Of a stretch of 38,123 bases of DNA, positions 17,430-25,621 are shown piece by piece. The notes below the pieces were generated by a model. That model was not told the DNA's origin. It saw only the letters and a program-made list of their open reading frames with translations, and searched no databases. A program made the translations under genes and the position numbers. Numbering within the stretch: position 1 is the first letter of the stretch; the number at the start of each line of letters is the position of its first letter. The stretch spans positions 75,432 through 113,554 of the forward strand of contig JADFXT010000009.1 of assembly GCA_015233405.1 (NCBI GenBank). Reading direction: 5' to 3'. The DNA comes from Candidatus Omnitrophota bacterium. GTDB lineage: Bacteria > Omnitrophota > Gorgyraeia > Zapsychrales > Zapsychraceae.

Positions 17430-17461
17430 AATGGGGGATAAAGACATCCCCCATTTTATTT
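17430..17461 (+). terminator. Rho-independent terminator
   Basis: A perfect 10-base stem AATGGGGGAT / ATCCCCCATT (17430-17439 with 17446-17455) with loop AAAGAC is followed by TTATTT. It lies 53 bases after the coiled-coil gene and 13 bases before uppS, so it ends the upstream unit. It is the clearest intrinsic terminator I found in the window. Confidence 0.88.
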
Positions 17462-17474
17462 AACCAAAGAAATA

Positions 17475-18239
17475 ATGATGACGAAAAACAATAAGTTGAT
17501 GGAAGGGATCGATAGTAACAATCTCCCTAAACATGTTGCGATTATCATGGATGGCAACGGCCGGTGGGCGAAGCAGCGCGGCTTGTTGCGGACGCAGGGC
17601 CATTTGGAAGGTGTTAAACGCGTCGAGGAAATCATCAATGCCAGCGCGGATCTGGGGATCAAGGTTTTAACATTATTTACTTTTTCGACGGAAAATTGGG
17701 GCCGATCTAAATCTGAAGTCTCAATGCTCATGAATACGTTGGTCTCTGTTCTAAGGGATCGGTTGACCAAGCTGGTCAGGAATAATGTGAAGTTTCAAAC
17801 CATCGGGCGTTCGGAAGGCTTACCGCAATCTGTCATCGATACGATAACTTCCGTCAGGGAAAAAACAAAAAATAACACGGGGTTAATCTTAAATCTGGCG
17901 TTTAATTATGGCGGACGGATCGAAATTCTTGATGCGGTCAAATTGCTTGCTCAAAAGGTTCAAAATGGGGATTTACGCGTTGCAGATATTTCCGAAGAGG
18001 TTTTTAGCCAAGCGCTTTATACGAAGGATTTGCCTGACCCGGATTTATTGATCCGGACCTCCGGAGAGAAGAGGATCAGCAATTTTCTCTTGTGGCAACT
18101 TTCTTACGCAGAATTATATTTCACGGAAAAATTCTGGCCGGAATTCACGGCGGAAGAACTTAAGAAAGCGGTGATTGATTATCAGGGTCGCGAACGACGT
18201 TACGGAAAGATCTTAACCAAAAGGACGGACAAAGCATGA
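17475..18239 (+). CDS. uppS: Isoprenyl (undecaprenyl) diphosphate synthase, cis type
   Basis: Builds the C55 lipid carrier for peptidoglycan and LPS from farnesyl diphosphate and IPP; 254 residues. The catalytic D26 lies in IIMDGNGRWAKQRG; the later STENW motif (FSTENWGRSK) and DLLIRTSGEKRISNFLLWQLSYAELYF are diagnostic for cis-prenyltransferases. The ATG at 17475 is used; the ATG at 17478 is equally possible. The stop overlaps the cdsA start (ATGA). First gene of the conserved uppS-cdsA-dxr-rseP run after a terminator; a promoter could lie close to or inside the terminator but I cannot point to one. Confidence 0.96.
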   Translation: MMTKNNKLMEGIDSNNLPKHVAIIMDGNGRWAKQRGLLRTQGHLEGVKRVEEIINASADLGIKVLTLFTFSTENWGRSKSEVSMLMNTLVSVLRDRLTKLVRNNVKFQTIGRSEGLPQSVIDTITSVREKTKNNTGLILNLAFNYGGRIEILDAVKLLAQKVQNGDLRVADISEEVFSQALYTKDLPDPDLLIRTSGEKRISNFLLWQLSYAELYFTEKFWPEFTAEELKKAVIDYQGRERRYGKILTKRTDKA

Positions 18240-19060
18240 AAGACAGAATATTCAGCTCTGTCGTTATTGGTTTTATAACCGTGGTAGCTATTTTTAATAA
18301 TTGGACTTTCATCGCGGTCCAGCTGGCCTTAACCATCGGCGCTTTGTATGAGTTCTTTTATTTGACGAAGAAGAAAGGCATTCCGATTTACAGTTATACC
18401 GGAATTCTGGTCGGATGTTTTATCCCGATCTCTACTTTTATGCGATTTGCACCGACCAAGGGATGGGAGCTATTGTTTGTCGTTCTCGTTCTTTTAACGA
18501 TTTTCTTGATGCAATTTACCCGGGAAGATAATGACAAGGCCTTGATTGGGATTTCCACAACGCTTTTTGGTATTTTATATGTTTCCTGGTTTTTTAGTTT
18601 TTTGATTAAGATCCGGTTTTTGTTGCCGGGCATAGCAGGCGTCAAATTGCTCGGATTTATTATTTTAGTCACGAAGGCCGGAGATGTCGGGGCTTTATTG
18701 GTGGGAAGTTCAATTGGCAAGCATCCGCTTTTACCTCGCATCAGCCCAAAAAAAACAATAGAAGGATGTTTGGGGAGTTTTGGCGCGAGCATGTTGGTTG
18801 CCTTTCTAAGCCGTTCATTGCTGCCGGTCGAGGCTGGATTTACTGTTTCTCAGATCATTCTTATGGGCGCATTCTTTGGCGGCATCGGACAGTTGGGAGA
18901 CATGTCGGAATCGCTTATTAAAAGGGATTTTAACGTCAAGGATTCCGGAAAAATGCTTCCGGGATTAGGTGGCGCTTTAGACCTCATTGACAGTTTATTA
19001 TTTTCCGGGCCGGCTTTTTATTTTTATATGTGTTCGGTTCTCAAGACCGTTTCCTTATGA
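18236..19060 (+). CDS. cdsA: Phosphatidate cytidylyltransferase
   Basis: Integral membrane enzyme making CDP-diacylglycerol from phosphatidate and CTP; 274 residues, about eight hydrophobic segments. The C-terminal signature appears as SLIKRDFNVKDSGKMLPGLG followed by GALDLIDSLLF. The K-R-x4-K-D core is intact. The usual GHGG...DRxD is here GLGG...DLID, so His and Arg of the PROSITE-type pattern are replaced. KTIEGCLGSFGAS supports the assignment. Overlaps uppS and dxr by four bases each. Confidence 0.93.
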   Translation: MKDRIFSSVVIGFITVVAIFNNWTFIAVQLALTIGALYEFFYLTKKKGIPIYSYTGILVGCFIPISTFMRFAPTKGWELLFVVLVLLTIFLMQFTREDNDKALIGISTTLFGILYVSWFFSFLIKIRFLLPGIAGVKLLGFIILVTKAGDVGALLVGSSIGKHPLLPRISPKKTIEGCLGSFGASMLVAFLSRSLLPVEAGFTVSQIILMGAFFGGIGQLGDMSESLIKRDFNVKDSGKMLPGLGGALDLIDSLLFSGPAFYFYMCSVLKTVSL

Positions 19061-20214
19061 AACTGAAGAAAATTGTTATTTTAGGATCCACGGGATCCAT
19101 TGGAATTAATACGTTGCGGATCATTGAACGTTTCCCTGAGCGTTTTAAGGTTATCGGTTTAACGGCGTATCAAAATTCCAAGCTCCTTGAAAAACAGGTC
19201 AGGAAATTTTCGCCTCGTTATGCGGCTTTAGATAAGAAGCATATTCCTGATTTTCAAAAGATATTCGGAAAGTCGCTAAAAATTTTGGATGTCGAAACTG
19301 ATTTAGAATTTCTGGCATCTTTACCGGAAGCGGACATTGTTGTTATTGGTATGCGAGGAAGCGCGGCGCTCAAACCATTTTTAAGCGCGGTCCGTAGCGG
19401 CAAAACGGTGGCGCCGGCCAATAAGGAAGCCCTTGTTATTGCCGGAGATATTATTATGCAAGAGGCCCGGCGGCATCAGGCGACGATCATTCCGGTTGAC
19501 AGCGAGCAGAGCGCGATCTTTCAATGTTTAAACGGAGGCAAGCGCGACGAGTTAAAAAAAGTTTATTTGACGGCCTCGGGCGGCGTTCTTTTAAATATTC
19601 CGCAAACAAAATTTGATCAATTGTCTGTCGCAGAGATCTTAAATCATCCTCGCTGGCAAATGGGGAAGAAAATCACCGTAGATTCTGCGACGCTGATGAA
19701 TAAGGGTTTTGAAATTATTGAAGCGATGCGTTTGTTTGATCTTAAGTTAAGCGAAATCCAGGTGCTTATTCATCCGGAAGCGGCGATTCATTCCATGGTG
19801 GAATTTAAGGACGGTTCCATTATTGCCCAGTTGGGTATTACGGATATGCGGCTTCCGATTCAGTACGCGCTCACTTATCCGAACCGTATTGAAACAGGAT
19901 TAAAGGCGTTAGATTTTTTTAAGTTGAAAGCCCTGACGTTTAAGGAACCGGATTTTAAGAAATTTCCTTGTTTAGCGCTGGCTGTTGATGTTGCTAAGAA
20001 ACAAGGAACACTCGCAAGCGTTTTAAATGCAAGCGACGAACAGGCGGTGGAGGCGTTCTTAGATGGGAGAATCGGGTTTACACAAATTTATAATATCATT
20101 GAAAAAGTTGTCTCGCGTCATCGTGTAATTGCTCAGCCCAGTTTAACGCAGATTCTCGATGCGGACCGGTGGGCGAGAGAAGAGACGGAACAGCTGATCG
20201 CAAAGAAAAGATAA
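19057..20214 (+). CDS. dxr: 1-deoxy-D-xylulose-5-phosphate reductoisomerase
   Basis: Second step of the MEP isoprenoid pathway, making 2-C-methyl-D-erythritol 4-phosphate with NADPH; 385 residues. NADPH site: VILGSTGSIGINTL (G10-G16). Metal and substrate residues lie in NKEALVIAGD, VDSEQSAIFQ, LTASGG and the long ATLMNKGFEIIEAMRLF / HPEAAIHSMVEF segments. ATG at 19057 overlaps the cdsA stop; the ORF's more upstream start at 19030 would add non-family residues. Its product line feeds the substrate of UppS two genes upstream. Confidence 0.97.
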   Translation: MKLKKIVILGSTGSIGINTLRIIERFPERFKVIGLTAYQNSKLLEKQVRKFSPRYAALDKKHIPDFQKIFGKSLKILDVETDLEFLASLPEADIVVIGMRGSAALKPFLSAVRSGKTVAPANKEALVIAGDIIMQEARRHQATIIPVDSEQSAIFQCLNGGKRDELKKVYLTASGGVLLNIPQTKFDQLSVAEILNHPRWQMGKKITVDSATLMNKGFEIIEAMRLFDLKLSEIQVLIHPEAAIHSMVEFKDGSIIAQLGITDMRLPIQYALTYPNRIETGLKALDFFKLKALTFKEPDFKKFPCLALAVDVAKKQGTLASVLNASDEQAVEAFLDGRIGFTQIYNIIEKVVSRHRVIAQPSLTQILDADRWAREETEQLIAKKR

Positions 20215-20221
20215 CAATCCT

Positions 20222-21322
20222 ATGGAATTTTTATTAGCGAATTTTAAAAGTACAGGCGTTTTTATTATTGTCTTGAGCATTTTGATCCTTGTTCATGAGT
20301 GGGGCCATTTTATTGTGGCCAAACGCGTCGGCGTAAGAGTTGAGCGTTTTTCGTTAGGGTTTGGCCCCAAGCTTTGGTCGAAAATGCATCAAGGGACGGA
20401 ATATCTTCTCTGCCTGATTCCTTTAGGCGGGTATGTCAAGATGGCCGGGGATGAACGTTTGGAATGCAAAGGGACTCCCGACGAGTTTTTCTCCAAAGCT
20501 CCGGGACAACGCGCTCAGATCGTTTTAACCGGACCGGTCGTTAATGTGATCCTGGCGTATATTTGTTTTGTTTTTGTTTTTATTTTAGGATATCCGGACC
20601 TATCGGCAAAAGTCGGAGGGCTTGTGGACGGTTATCCTGCCCAAAAAGCAGGATTGCAGGTCGATGATAAAATCCTTACGATCAACAATGTCAAGATTGG
20701 CAATTGGACAGAATTACAGAAGGCGGTTAAGGATTCCTCCTCACAGAAGATTGCCGTCACGCTTTTAAGAGGTAAACAGGAATTGGCGGTCACGCTCGAT
20801 TCCAGAGTTGAGGAACGAAAAAATATTTTTGGCCAGCACCAGAAGGTGCAGCTCATCGGAATTCGTCCTAAGGATGACGTTGTTCTTTTAAAATATAGCG
20901 TCGGAGAATCGTTCGTGAAGGCGTACCAGAAACTGGCAGAGATCGTTGTCACCACGTATAAATCGTTTTATTTCATGATAACGGGTTCCTTGTCCGTTAA
21001 AGATTCTGTCACGGGACCGATTGGTATTTTTTATATTATCAAGTCCGCCGCGGAAATGGGGCTTACCCACGTTTTGTTTATTTTAGGCGTCATTAGTACG
21101 AGCTTGGCTATTTTTAATCTTTTGCCGGTCATTCCCTTAGACGGCGGGCATTTATTTTTTTTGGGAATTGAGAAAATTCGAGGCAAGGCATTATCGGAAA
21201 AAACAGAAGAATGGATCGGACGTATCGGATTTAGTTTGATTATTTGTTTGGCTATTTTTGTATTTTATAGCGATTTTGCGCGATTTGGGTGGATCGAAAA
21301 ACTTAAACATCTGATTCGTTAA
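20222..21322 (+). CDS. rseP: Site-2 intramembrane metalloprotease (RseP/RasP type)
   Basis: Zinc intramembrane protease, M50 family, 366 residues, that usually cleaves anti-sigma factors or leftover signal peptides. The first membrane segment holds HEWGH at 25-29; the third metal ligand is D307 in FNLLPVIPLDGG. One PDZ domain spans about residues 115-195 (GLVDGYPAQKAGLQVDDKIL). LGFGPKLW and IPLGGYVKM are typical of the family. E. coli RseP has two PDZ domains and ~450 residues; this shorter single-PDZ form fits Gram-positive and many other bacteria. It begins seven bases after dxr. Its sigma-factor target cannot be named. Confidence 0.95.
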   Translation: MEFLLANFKSTGVFIIVLSILILVHEWGHFIVAKRVGVRVERFSLGFGPKLWSKMHQGTEYLLCLIPLGGYVKMAGDERLECKGTPDEFFSKAPGQRAQIVLTGPVVNVILAYICFVFVFILGYPDLSAKVGGLVDGYPAQKAGLQVDDKILTINNVKIGNWTELQKAVKDSSSQKIAVTLLRGKQELAVTLDSRVEERKNIFGQHQKVQLIGIRPKDDVVLLKYSVGESFVKAYQKLAEIVVTTYKSFYFMITGSLSVKDSVTGPIGIFYIIKSAAEMGLTHVLFILGVISTSLAIFNLLPVIPLDGGHLFFLGIEKIRGKALSEKTEEWIGRIGFSLIICLAIFVFYSDFARFGWIEKLKHLIR

Positions 21323-21352
21323 GGATCAAGTTTTTAGGGCGGGAGGAATCGT

Positions 21353-22618
21353 ATGGAAGAAAATCTTAAAGAGAAAGTCAGTCGGTATTTAATCCGCGAG
21401 ACGGACTTTTTGAAGATCAAGGATGTGATAACGGAAGATCAATTGCTGATTTTTGTCCAGAATGCTGTTGAAGATCTTTGCCACCGCGAACATATTCAAT
21501 TGCCCATTGATCAGCGTAATATTCTTGTGCGTACATTGGTGAGCGCCGTTGTCAGTTTAGGCCCGTTAAGGCCGCTTATGGAAGATGAAGAGGTCGCGGA
21601 GATTATGGTCAACGGATTTGATAAGATCTATGTCCAGCGTCGAGGCCATATTGAGTTAACAGACATTAAATTTAATGATAATAGACAGCTATTGCACACG
21701 ATTCAAAAGATCCTTTCCGGCGCGGGAACGAATAAAAGAGTGGATGAATCGAGCCCGTATGTGGATTTTTCTTTAGCAGATGGCTCGCGCGTCAATGTGA
21801 TCATTCCGCCGTGTTCGAACATGGGGCCTGTGATGACCATTCGAAAATTCAAGAGAGATATCACCGTCGTCGATGATCTTTTAAAATTAGGAATGTTTGA
21901 CAAAAATATTTCGACCCTTTTGATCGCGGCCATGGAGGCCAAATTAAACGTTGTGTTTTGCGGGTCAACCGGCGCTGGAAAGACAACGGTCTTAAACGTT
22001 TTTTCAAAACATATTCCGGAACACGAGCGCATTATCACCATCGAAGATACGCCGGAGTTAAGGCTTAATCAGGAACACGTTGTGACTTTGGCGACAAAGC
22101 CGGCGAACATCGAAGGCAAAGGGGAAATCACGATGAGGGACTTGTTCGTGAACTCGTTACGTATGCGGCCGGATCGTATTATCGTTGGAGAAGTCCGTGG
22201 GGAAGAAATTTTGGATTTGATCCAGTCGATCTCTAGCGGCCACAGCGGGTCTTTAGCGATTGTTCACGCGGAAACCCCGGAAGATTGCTATAACCGTATG
22301 GTGACCATGATGCTCATGACGGGAATCCGTTTAAGCACGGAAGAAATTCAGAAACAAGTTGCCCGGGCTATTGATCTGATCGTTCACGTGGAGCTTTTTA
22401 TGGATGGCCGTCGACGGGTCACAGCCGTGTCGGATATCTGTTATGATGAGGAAAAAAAGAAAATTCTTTGGAACAATATCTTTACGTATAAGCAAACCGG
22501 TATGAAAGATAACGGCGAATTGATCGGCGAGTGGGTGATGAACAAGCAAAAGCCGTCATTTTATTTTAAGATTGAAAAAAGGCGCGTGAAATTGCCGGAA
22601 GGATTTTTTAACGTTTAA
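21353..22618 (+). CDS. Lone CpaF/TadA-type secretion ATPase
   Basis: Hexameric secretion/pilus motor ATPase of the VirB11-CpaF family, 421 residues. The N-terminal domain (1-~190) has LGPLRPLMEDEEVAEIMVNG and the RVDESSPYVDFSLADGSRVN stretch. Walker A is GSTGAGKTT at 204-212; the Asp box holds IITIEDTPEL; Walker B is RPDRIIVGEVRGEE; the His box is SGHSGSLAIVHAETPEDC. In known tad/flp clusters CpaF stands with TadB, TadC, a secretin and CpaE; none is here. It sits between rseP and proS, 30 and 26 bases from them, and appears to be transcribed with housekeeping genes. It might power a type IV pilus-like system encoded elsewhere. Confidence 0.9.
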   Translation: MEENLKEKVSRYLIRETDFLKIKDVITEDQLLIFVQNAVEDLCHREHIQLPIDQRNILVRTLVSAVVSLGPLRPLMEDEEVAEIMVNGFDKIYVQRRGHIELTDIKFNDNRQLLHTIQKILSGAGTNKRVDESSPYVDFSLADGSRVNVIIPPCSNMGPVMTIRKFKRDITVVDDLLKLGMFDKNISTLLIAAMEAKLNVVFCGSTGAGKTTVLNVFSKHIPEHERIITIEDTPELRLNQEHVVTLATKPANIEGKGEITMRDLFVNSLRMRPDRIIVGEVRGEEILDLIQSISSGHSGSLAIVHAETPEDCYNRMVTMMLMTGIRLSTEEIQKQVARAIDLIVHVELFMDGRRRVTAVSDICYDEEKKKILWNNIFTYKQTGMKDNGELIGEWVMNKQKPSFYFKIEKRRVKLPEGFFNV

Positions 22619-22644
22619 CGAAAAATAAAGGAGCAGGTGTAATC

Positions 22645-23901
22645 GTGTATTGGTCAAAATATTTTATTCCGACGTCGAAAGAAATCCCCATAGGAACGGA
22701 AGCCGTGAGCCATCAGCTTTCCTTAAGAGCGGGTTTGGTGCATATGTTGACGTCCGGGGTCTATTCCTATTTGCCGCTGGGGTTAAGGGTCTTAAAGCGC
22801 ATTGAGGATATTATCCGGGAAGAAATGAATGCCGCCGGCGCGACTGAGCTTCTTTTGCCGAGTTTGCATCCGTTGGAGCTTTGGAAACAAACCGGACGGG
22901 ACCAGACGCTTAAAGAAGTCATGATCCAGTTTAAAGATAATCGTGGGCGAGATATGTGTTTAGGCCCGACGCATGAAGAGGTCATTACGGATCTGGTGAA
23001 GGGTTTTATCCAGTCTTATCGGCAATTGCCGGTGACGTTGTATCAGATCCAGACCAAATTTCGCGATGAGATGAGGACACGCTTCGGCATTGTGCGTGCG
23101 TGTGAATTTATCATGAAAGATGCGTACAGCTTTGACCGGGATGAAGAGGGCTTGAAGAAAAATTACGCACGGATGTATCAAGCGTATCAAAATATTTTTA
23201 AGCGCATGGCGTTGGACGTTATTATCATTGAGGCGGATTCCGGGGCCATGGGCGGGAAGATTTCGCATGAATTTATGGTCACAGCCCCTATCGGTGAAGA
23301 TGCCGTTGTGGTGTGTCCATCTTGCGGATTTTCCGGCGGTGTTTCAGGCGCTCAGGATGAAGGTGGTTCATGCCCGAGTTGTAAAAATGAGAAGCTTAAA
23401 AAACAGGTGGCCATTGAATTGGGCCATATTTTTCAGCTGGGGACAAAATACAGCCTCGCCCAGCAAGCGCAATATCTGGATGAGAATGGCAAATTAAATC
23501 CGATGATCATGGGTTGTTATGGGATCGGCGTCAGCCGCGTGATCGCTGCTATAATTGAAAAGCATAATGATGCCAAAGGCATTATCTGGCCTAAGGAAGT
23601 TGCGCCTTTTGACGTCGAGATTGTGCCTTTAGGCGGCGACGATTCTGGCGCGATGAATGCATTAGCACAGCGTTATTATCAGGAGCTTCAAGCTCAGGGG
23701 CTTGAGGTCCTTGTGGATGACCGTGAGGAAAGCGTGGGGAGAAAACTTAATGATGCGGATTTGATAGGGATCCCGTTGCGTATTGTTATCGGAAAACGGA
23801 ATTTTGCCGAACATAAAGTTGAAATCAAGAAACGTAACGCTTCGGAATCACTCTTGGTGGATATTGACGGCGTTATGGCGAAAATCGCTGAAATAAAATA
23901 G
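22645..23901 (+). CDS. proS: Prolyl-tRNA synthetase lacking the INS editing domain
   Basis: Class II aminoacyl-tRNA synthetase, 418 residues; the standard bacterial ProRS is ~570. Motif 2 (TKFRDEMRTRFGIVRACEFIMKDAYSF as a long stretch), ADSGAMGGKISHEFMV, motif 3 (MGCYGIGVSRVIAAIIE) and the anticodon-binding domain (~320-418) are all present. The ~180-residue INS domain that hydrolyses Ala-tRNAPro is absent; in its place lies a 23-residue Cys4 knuckle C224-x2-C227-x15-C243-x2-C246. GTG start at 22645 follows AAAGGAG by 11 bases. Not a damaged gene: flanks are in frame and complete. Related INS-less forms are known in alphaproteobacteria. Mischarging with alanine might be corrected by a separate YbaK/ProXp protein. 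Confidence 0.95.
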   Translation: MYWSKYFIPTSKEIPIGTEAVSHQLSLRAGLVHMLTSGVYSYLPLGLRVLKRIEDIIREEMNAAGATELLLPSLHPLELWKQTGRDQTLKEVMIQFKDNRGRDMCLGPTHEEVITDLVKGFIQSYRQLPVTLYQIQTKFRDEMRTRFGIVRACEFIMKDAYSFDRDEEGLKKNYARMYQAYQNIFKRMALDVIIIEADSGAMGGKISHEFMVTAPIGEDAVVVCPSCGFSGGVSGAQDEGGSCPSCKNEKLKKQVAIELGHIFQLGTKYSLAQQAQYLDENGKLNPMIMGCYGIGVSRVIAAIIEKHNDAKGIIWPKEVAPFDVEIVPLGGDDSGAMNALAQRYYQELQAQGLEVLVDDREESVGRKLNDADLIGIPLRIVIGKRNFAEHKVEIKKRNASESLLVDIDGVMAKIAEIK

Positions 23902-23903
23902 TC

Positions 23904-24359
23904 ATGGACGACCAGTTGAAACAAAACATTGTTGGGATCCTTGAGCCTCTTTTGGCCCAGTGCACGGCGGAATTGATTGAATTAAATGTCATAGAGCGCG
24001 GGAAGGACGTTGTGATTCAGATTTTGGCGGATAAGATCAGTGGCAGGATCACCGTGGATGAATGCTCGTGGCTCAATAAAGAGCTTGCAAGGGTGCTTGA
24101 AGAAAACCCGATCGCCGGCGAGGATTTTTCCGTCGAAGTTTCATCACCCGGATTAGACCGGCCGTTAAAGACCGAGAAGGATTTTTTAAGAGTTGTTGGC
24201 CGAGAGGTTGTTTTTTATTTGGCGGATTTCATCGAAGGAAAGAAAGAACACAGCGGAATCATTAACAAGGTTTCTGCAGACGAAGTTGAAGTGAGCACTA
24301 AAAATGGCGCCATCGCCATTCCTTTAAATAAGATCAACAAAGCCGTACAAGTTATCTAG
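23904..24359 (+). CDS. rimP: Ribosome maturation factor RimP
   Basis: Assists 30S subunit assembly; 151 residues, the usual length. The N-terminal alpha/beta domain ends in SVEVSSPGLDRPLKTEKDF, which is the family signature, and the C-terminal SH3-like domain spans ~88-151 (FYLADFIEGKKEHSGII...IPLNKINKAVQVI). The ATG lies 2 bases after the proS stop. It precedes nusA by 20 bases, the normal rimP-nusA-infB order. Confidence 0.95.
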   Translation: MDDQLKQNIVGILEPLLAQCTAELIELNVIERGKDVVIQILADKISGRITVDECSWLNKELARVLEENPIAGEDFSVEVSSPGLDRPLKTEKDFLRVVGREVVFYLADFIEGKKEHSGIINKVSADEVEVSTKNGAIAIPLNKINKAVQVI

Positions 24360-24379
24360 AAAGTTAAGAGGATCTACTT

Positions 24380-25606
24380 ATGGAAACAAATGAATTAATA
24401 GGAATTCTTGAACAATTGGAACGTGATAAAGGGATCAATAAAGATGTTCTGATCAAAGCAGTTGAGGCGGCGGTTGCCTCAGCGGCAAAAAAATTATGGA
24501 CCGTCGGGAAAGAAGAAGACATTCGTGTGGTCCTGGACCCAAAGACTGGAAAGCTTACAGCGTTTGCAGGCACGGAAGAGATCCGTTCAAGTGAATTCGG
24601 CAGGATCGCCGCCCAGACCGCAAAGCAGGTTGTCATCCAGAAAATTCGCGAAGCTGAAAAAGATGTTATTTTTACAGAATTTCAGGAAAGAATGGGACAG
24701 ATCATTAGCGGCAGCGTCTATCGTTTTGATAAGGGAAGCATTATCGTTGATTTAGGCAAGGCCGAGGCGTGTATCCCCAAAAAGGAACAATCCCCAAAAG
24801 AAGAATTTAAACAGGGAGACAGAATTCGGGCTTATGTGCTTGATGTCGGACGAGAAAACCGAGGTTCGCAGGTGATCTTATCGCGGGCCCATCCGAATTT
24901 CATCAAACGTCTTTTTGAAATGGAGGTCCCGGAAATTTACGAAGGGATCGTGGAGATCAAGGCCATTTCCCGCGACGTCGGGCAAAGGACCAAGATCGCT
25001 GTTTATTCCAAGGACGAGAAAGTGGATTGCGTCGGCGCTTGCGTCGGAATGAGAGGGACGCGCGTTAAAAATATTGTTTCCGAAATTCAAGGCGAGAAAA
25101 TCGATATCATCCGTTATTCGTCGGACATTAAAGAATATATTCAAGCCGCGTTATCTCCGGCTGAAATTTCGCAAATCCAGATCGGGTATGAAGAAAAGAA
25201 GGCGAACATCATCGTCGCTGATGACCAGTTGTCTTTGGCGATAGGGAAAAATGGACAGAACGTGCGTTTAGCCAGCCAGTTGGTTGGATGGGATTTGGAT
25301 TTATATTCGTTTGATCAATGGAAAAAAATGCAGGATGAGATAGAGGCCGAAGAAAAAGAAGATTCTTTAGAAAAGCCTCTCGATCTCGGCGAGAAAGTGG
25401 AAAAAGCTTCAGGGGTCTTTGCGGAGGTCTCTTCCATTAGCCTTAAAGTCGCTGAGGAATTAAATAAGGAGGGGTTTGATTCTCTGGAAAAATTGTCGAA
25501 AGCCAGTTTGGAGGATTTGACCAAAATCAAAGGGTTAGGTAAAATCAAAGCACAAAAGATCATCGATGAAGTTCAAGGGTTGCTTAATAAAAACACAGGC
25601 GCTTAA
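24380..25606 (+). CDS. nusA: Transcription termination/antitermination factor NusA
   Basis: RNA polymerase-binding elongation factor, 408 residues. N-terminal domain 1-~125; S1 domain ~130-200 (GSVYRFDKGSIIVDLG...IPKKEQ); KH1/KH2 ~200-335 with VGACVGMRGTRVKNIV and LAIGKNGQNVRLASQLVGWDLD. After a charged linker the C-terminus (~355-408) has helix-hairpin-helix segments (LTKIKGLGKIKAQKI). The ylxR and ylxQ genes that often sit between nusA and infB are absent, and infB begins 15 bases later. Confidence 0.97.
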   Translation: METNELIGILEQLERDKGINKDVLIKAVEAAVASAAKKLWTVGKEEDIRVVLDPKTGKLTAFAGTEEIRSSEFGRIAAQTAKQVVIQKIREAEKDVIFTEFQERMGQIISGSVYRFDKGSIIVDLGKAEACIPKKEQSPKEEFKQGDRIRAYVLDVGRENRGSQVILSRAHPNFIKRLFEMEVPEIYEGIVEIKAISRDVGQRTKIAVYSKDEKVDCVGACVGMRGTRVKNIVSEIQGEKIDIIRYSSDIKEYIQAALSPAEISQIQIGYEEKKANIIVADDQLSLAIGKNGQNVRLASQLVGWDLDLYSFDQWKKMQDEIEAEEKEDSLEKPLDLGEKVEKASGVFAEVSSISLKVAEELNKEGFDSLEKLSKASLEDLTKIKGLGKIKAQKIIDEVQGLLNKNTGA

Positions 25607-25621
25607 AAGGAAAGAACATTT

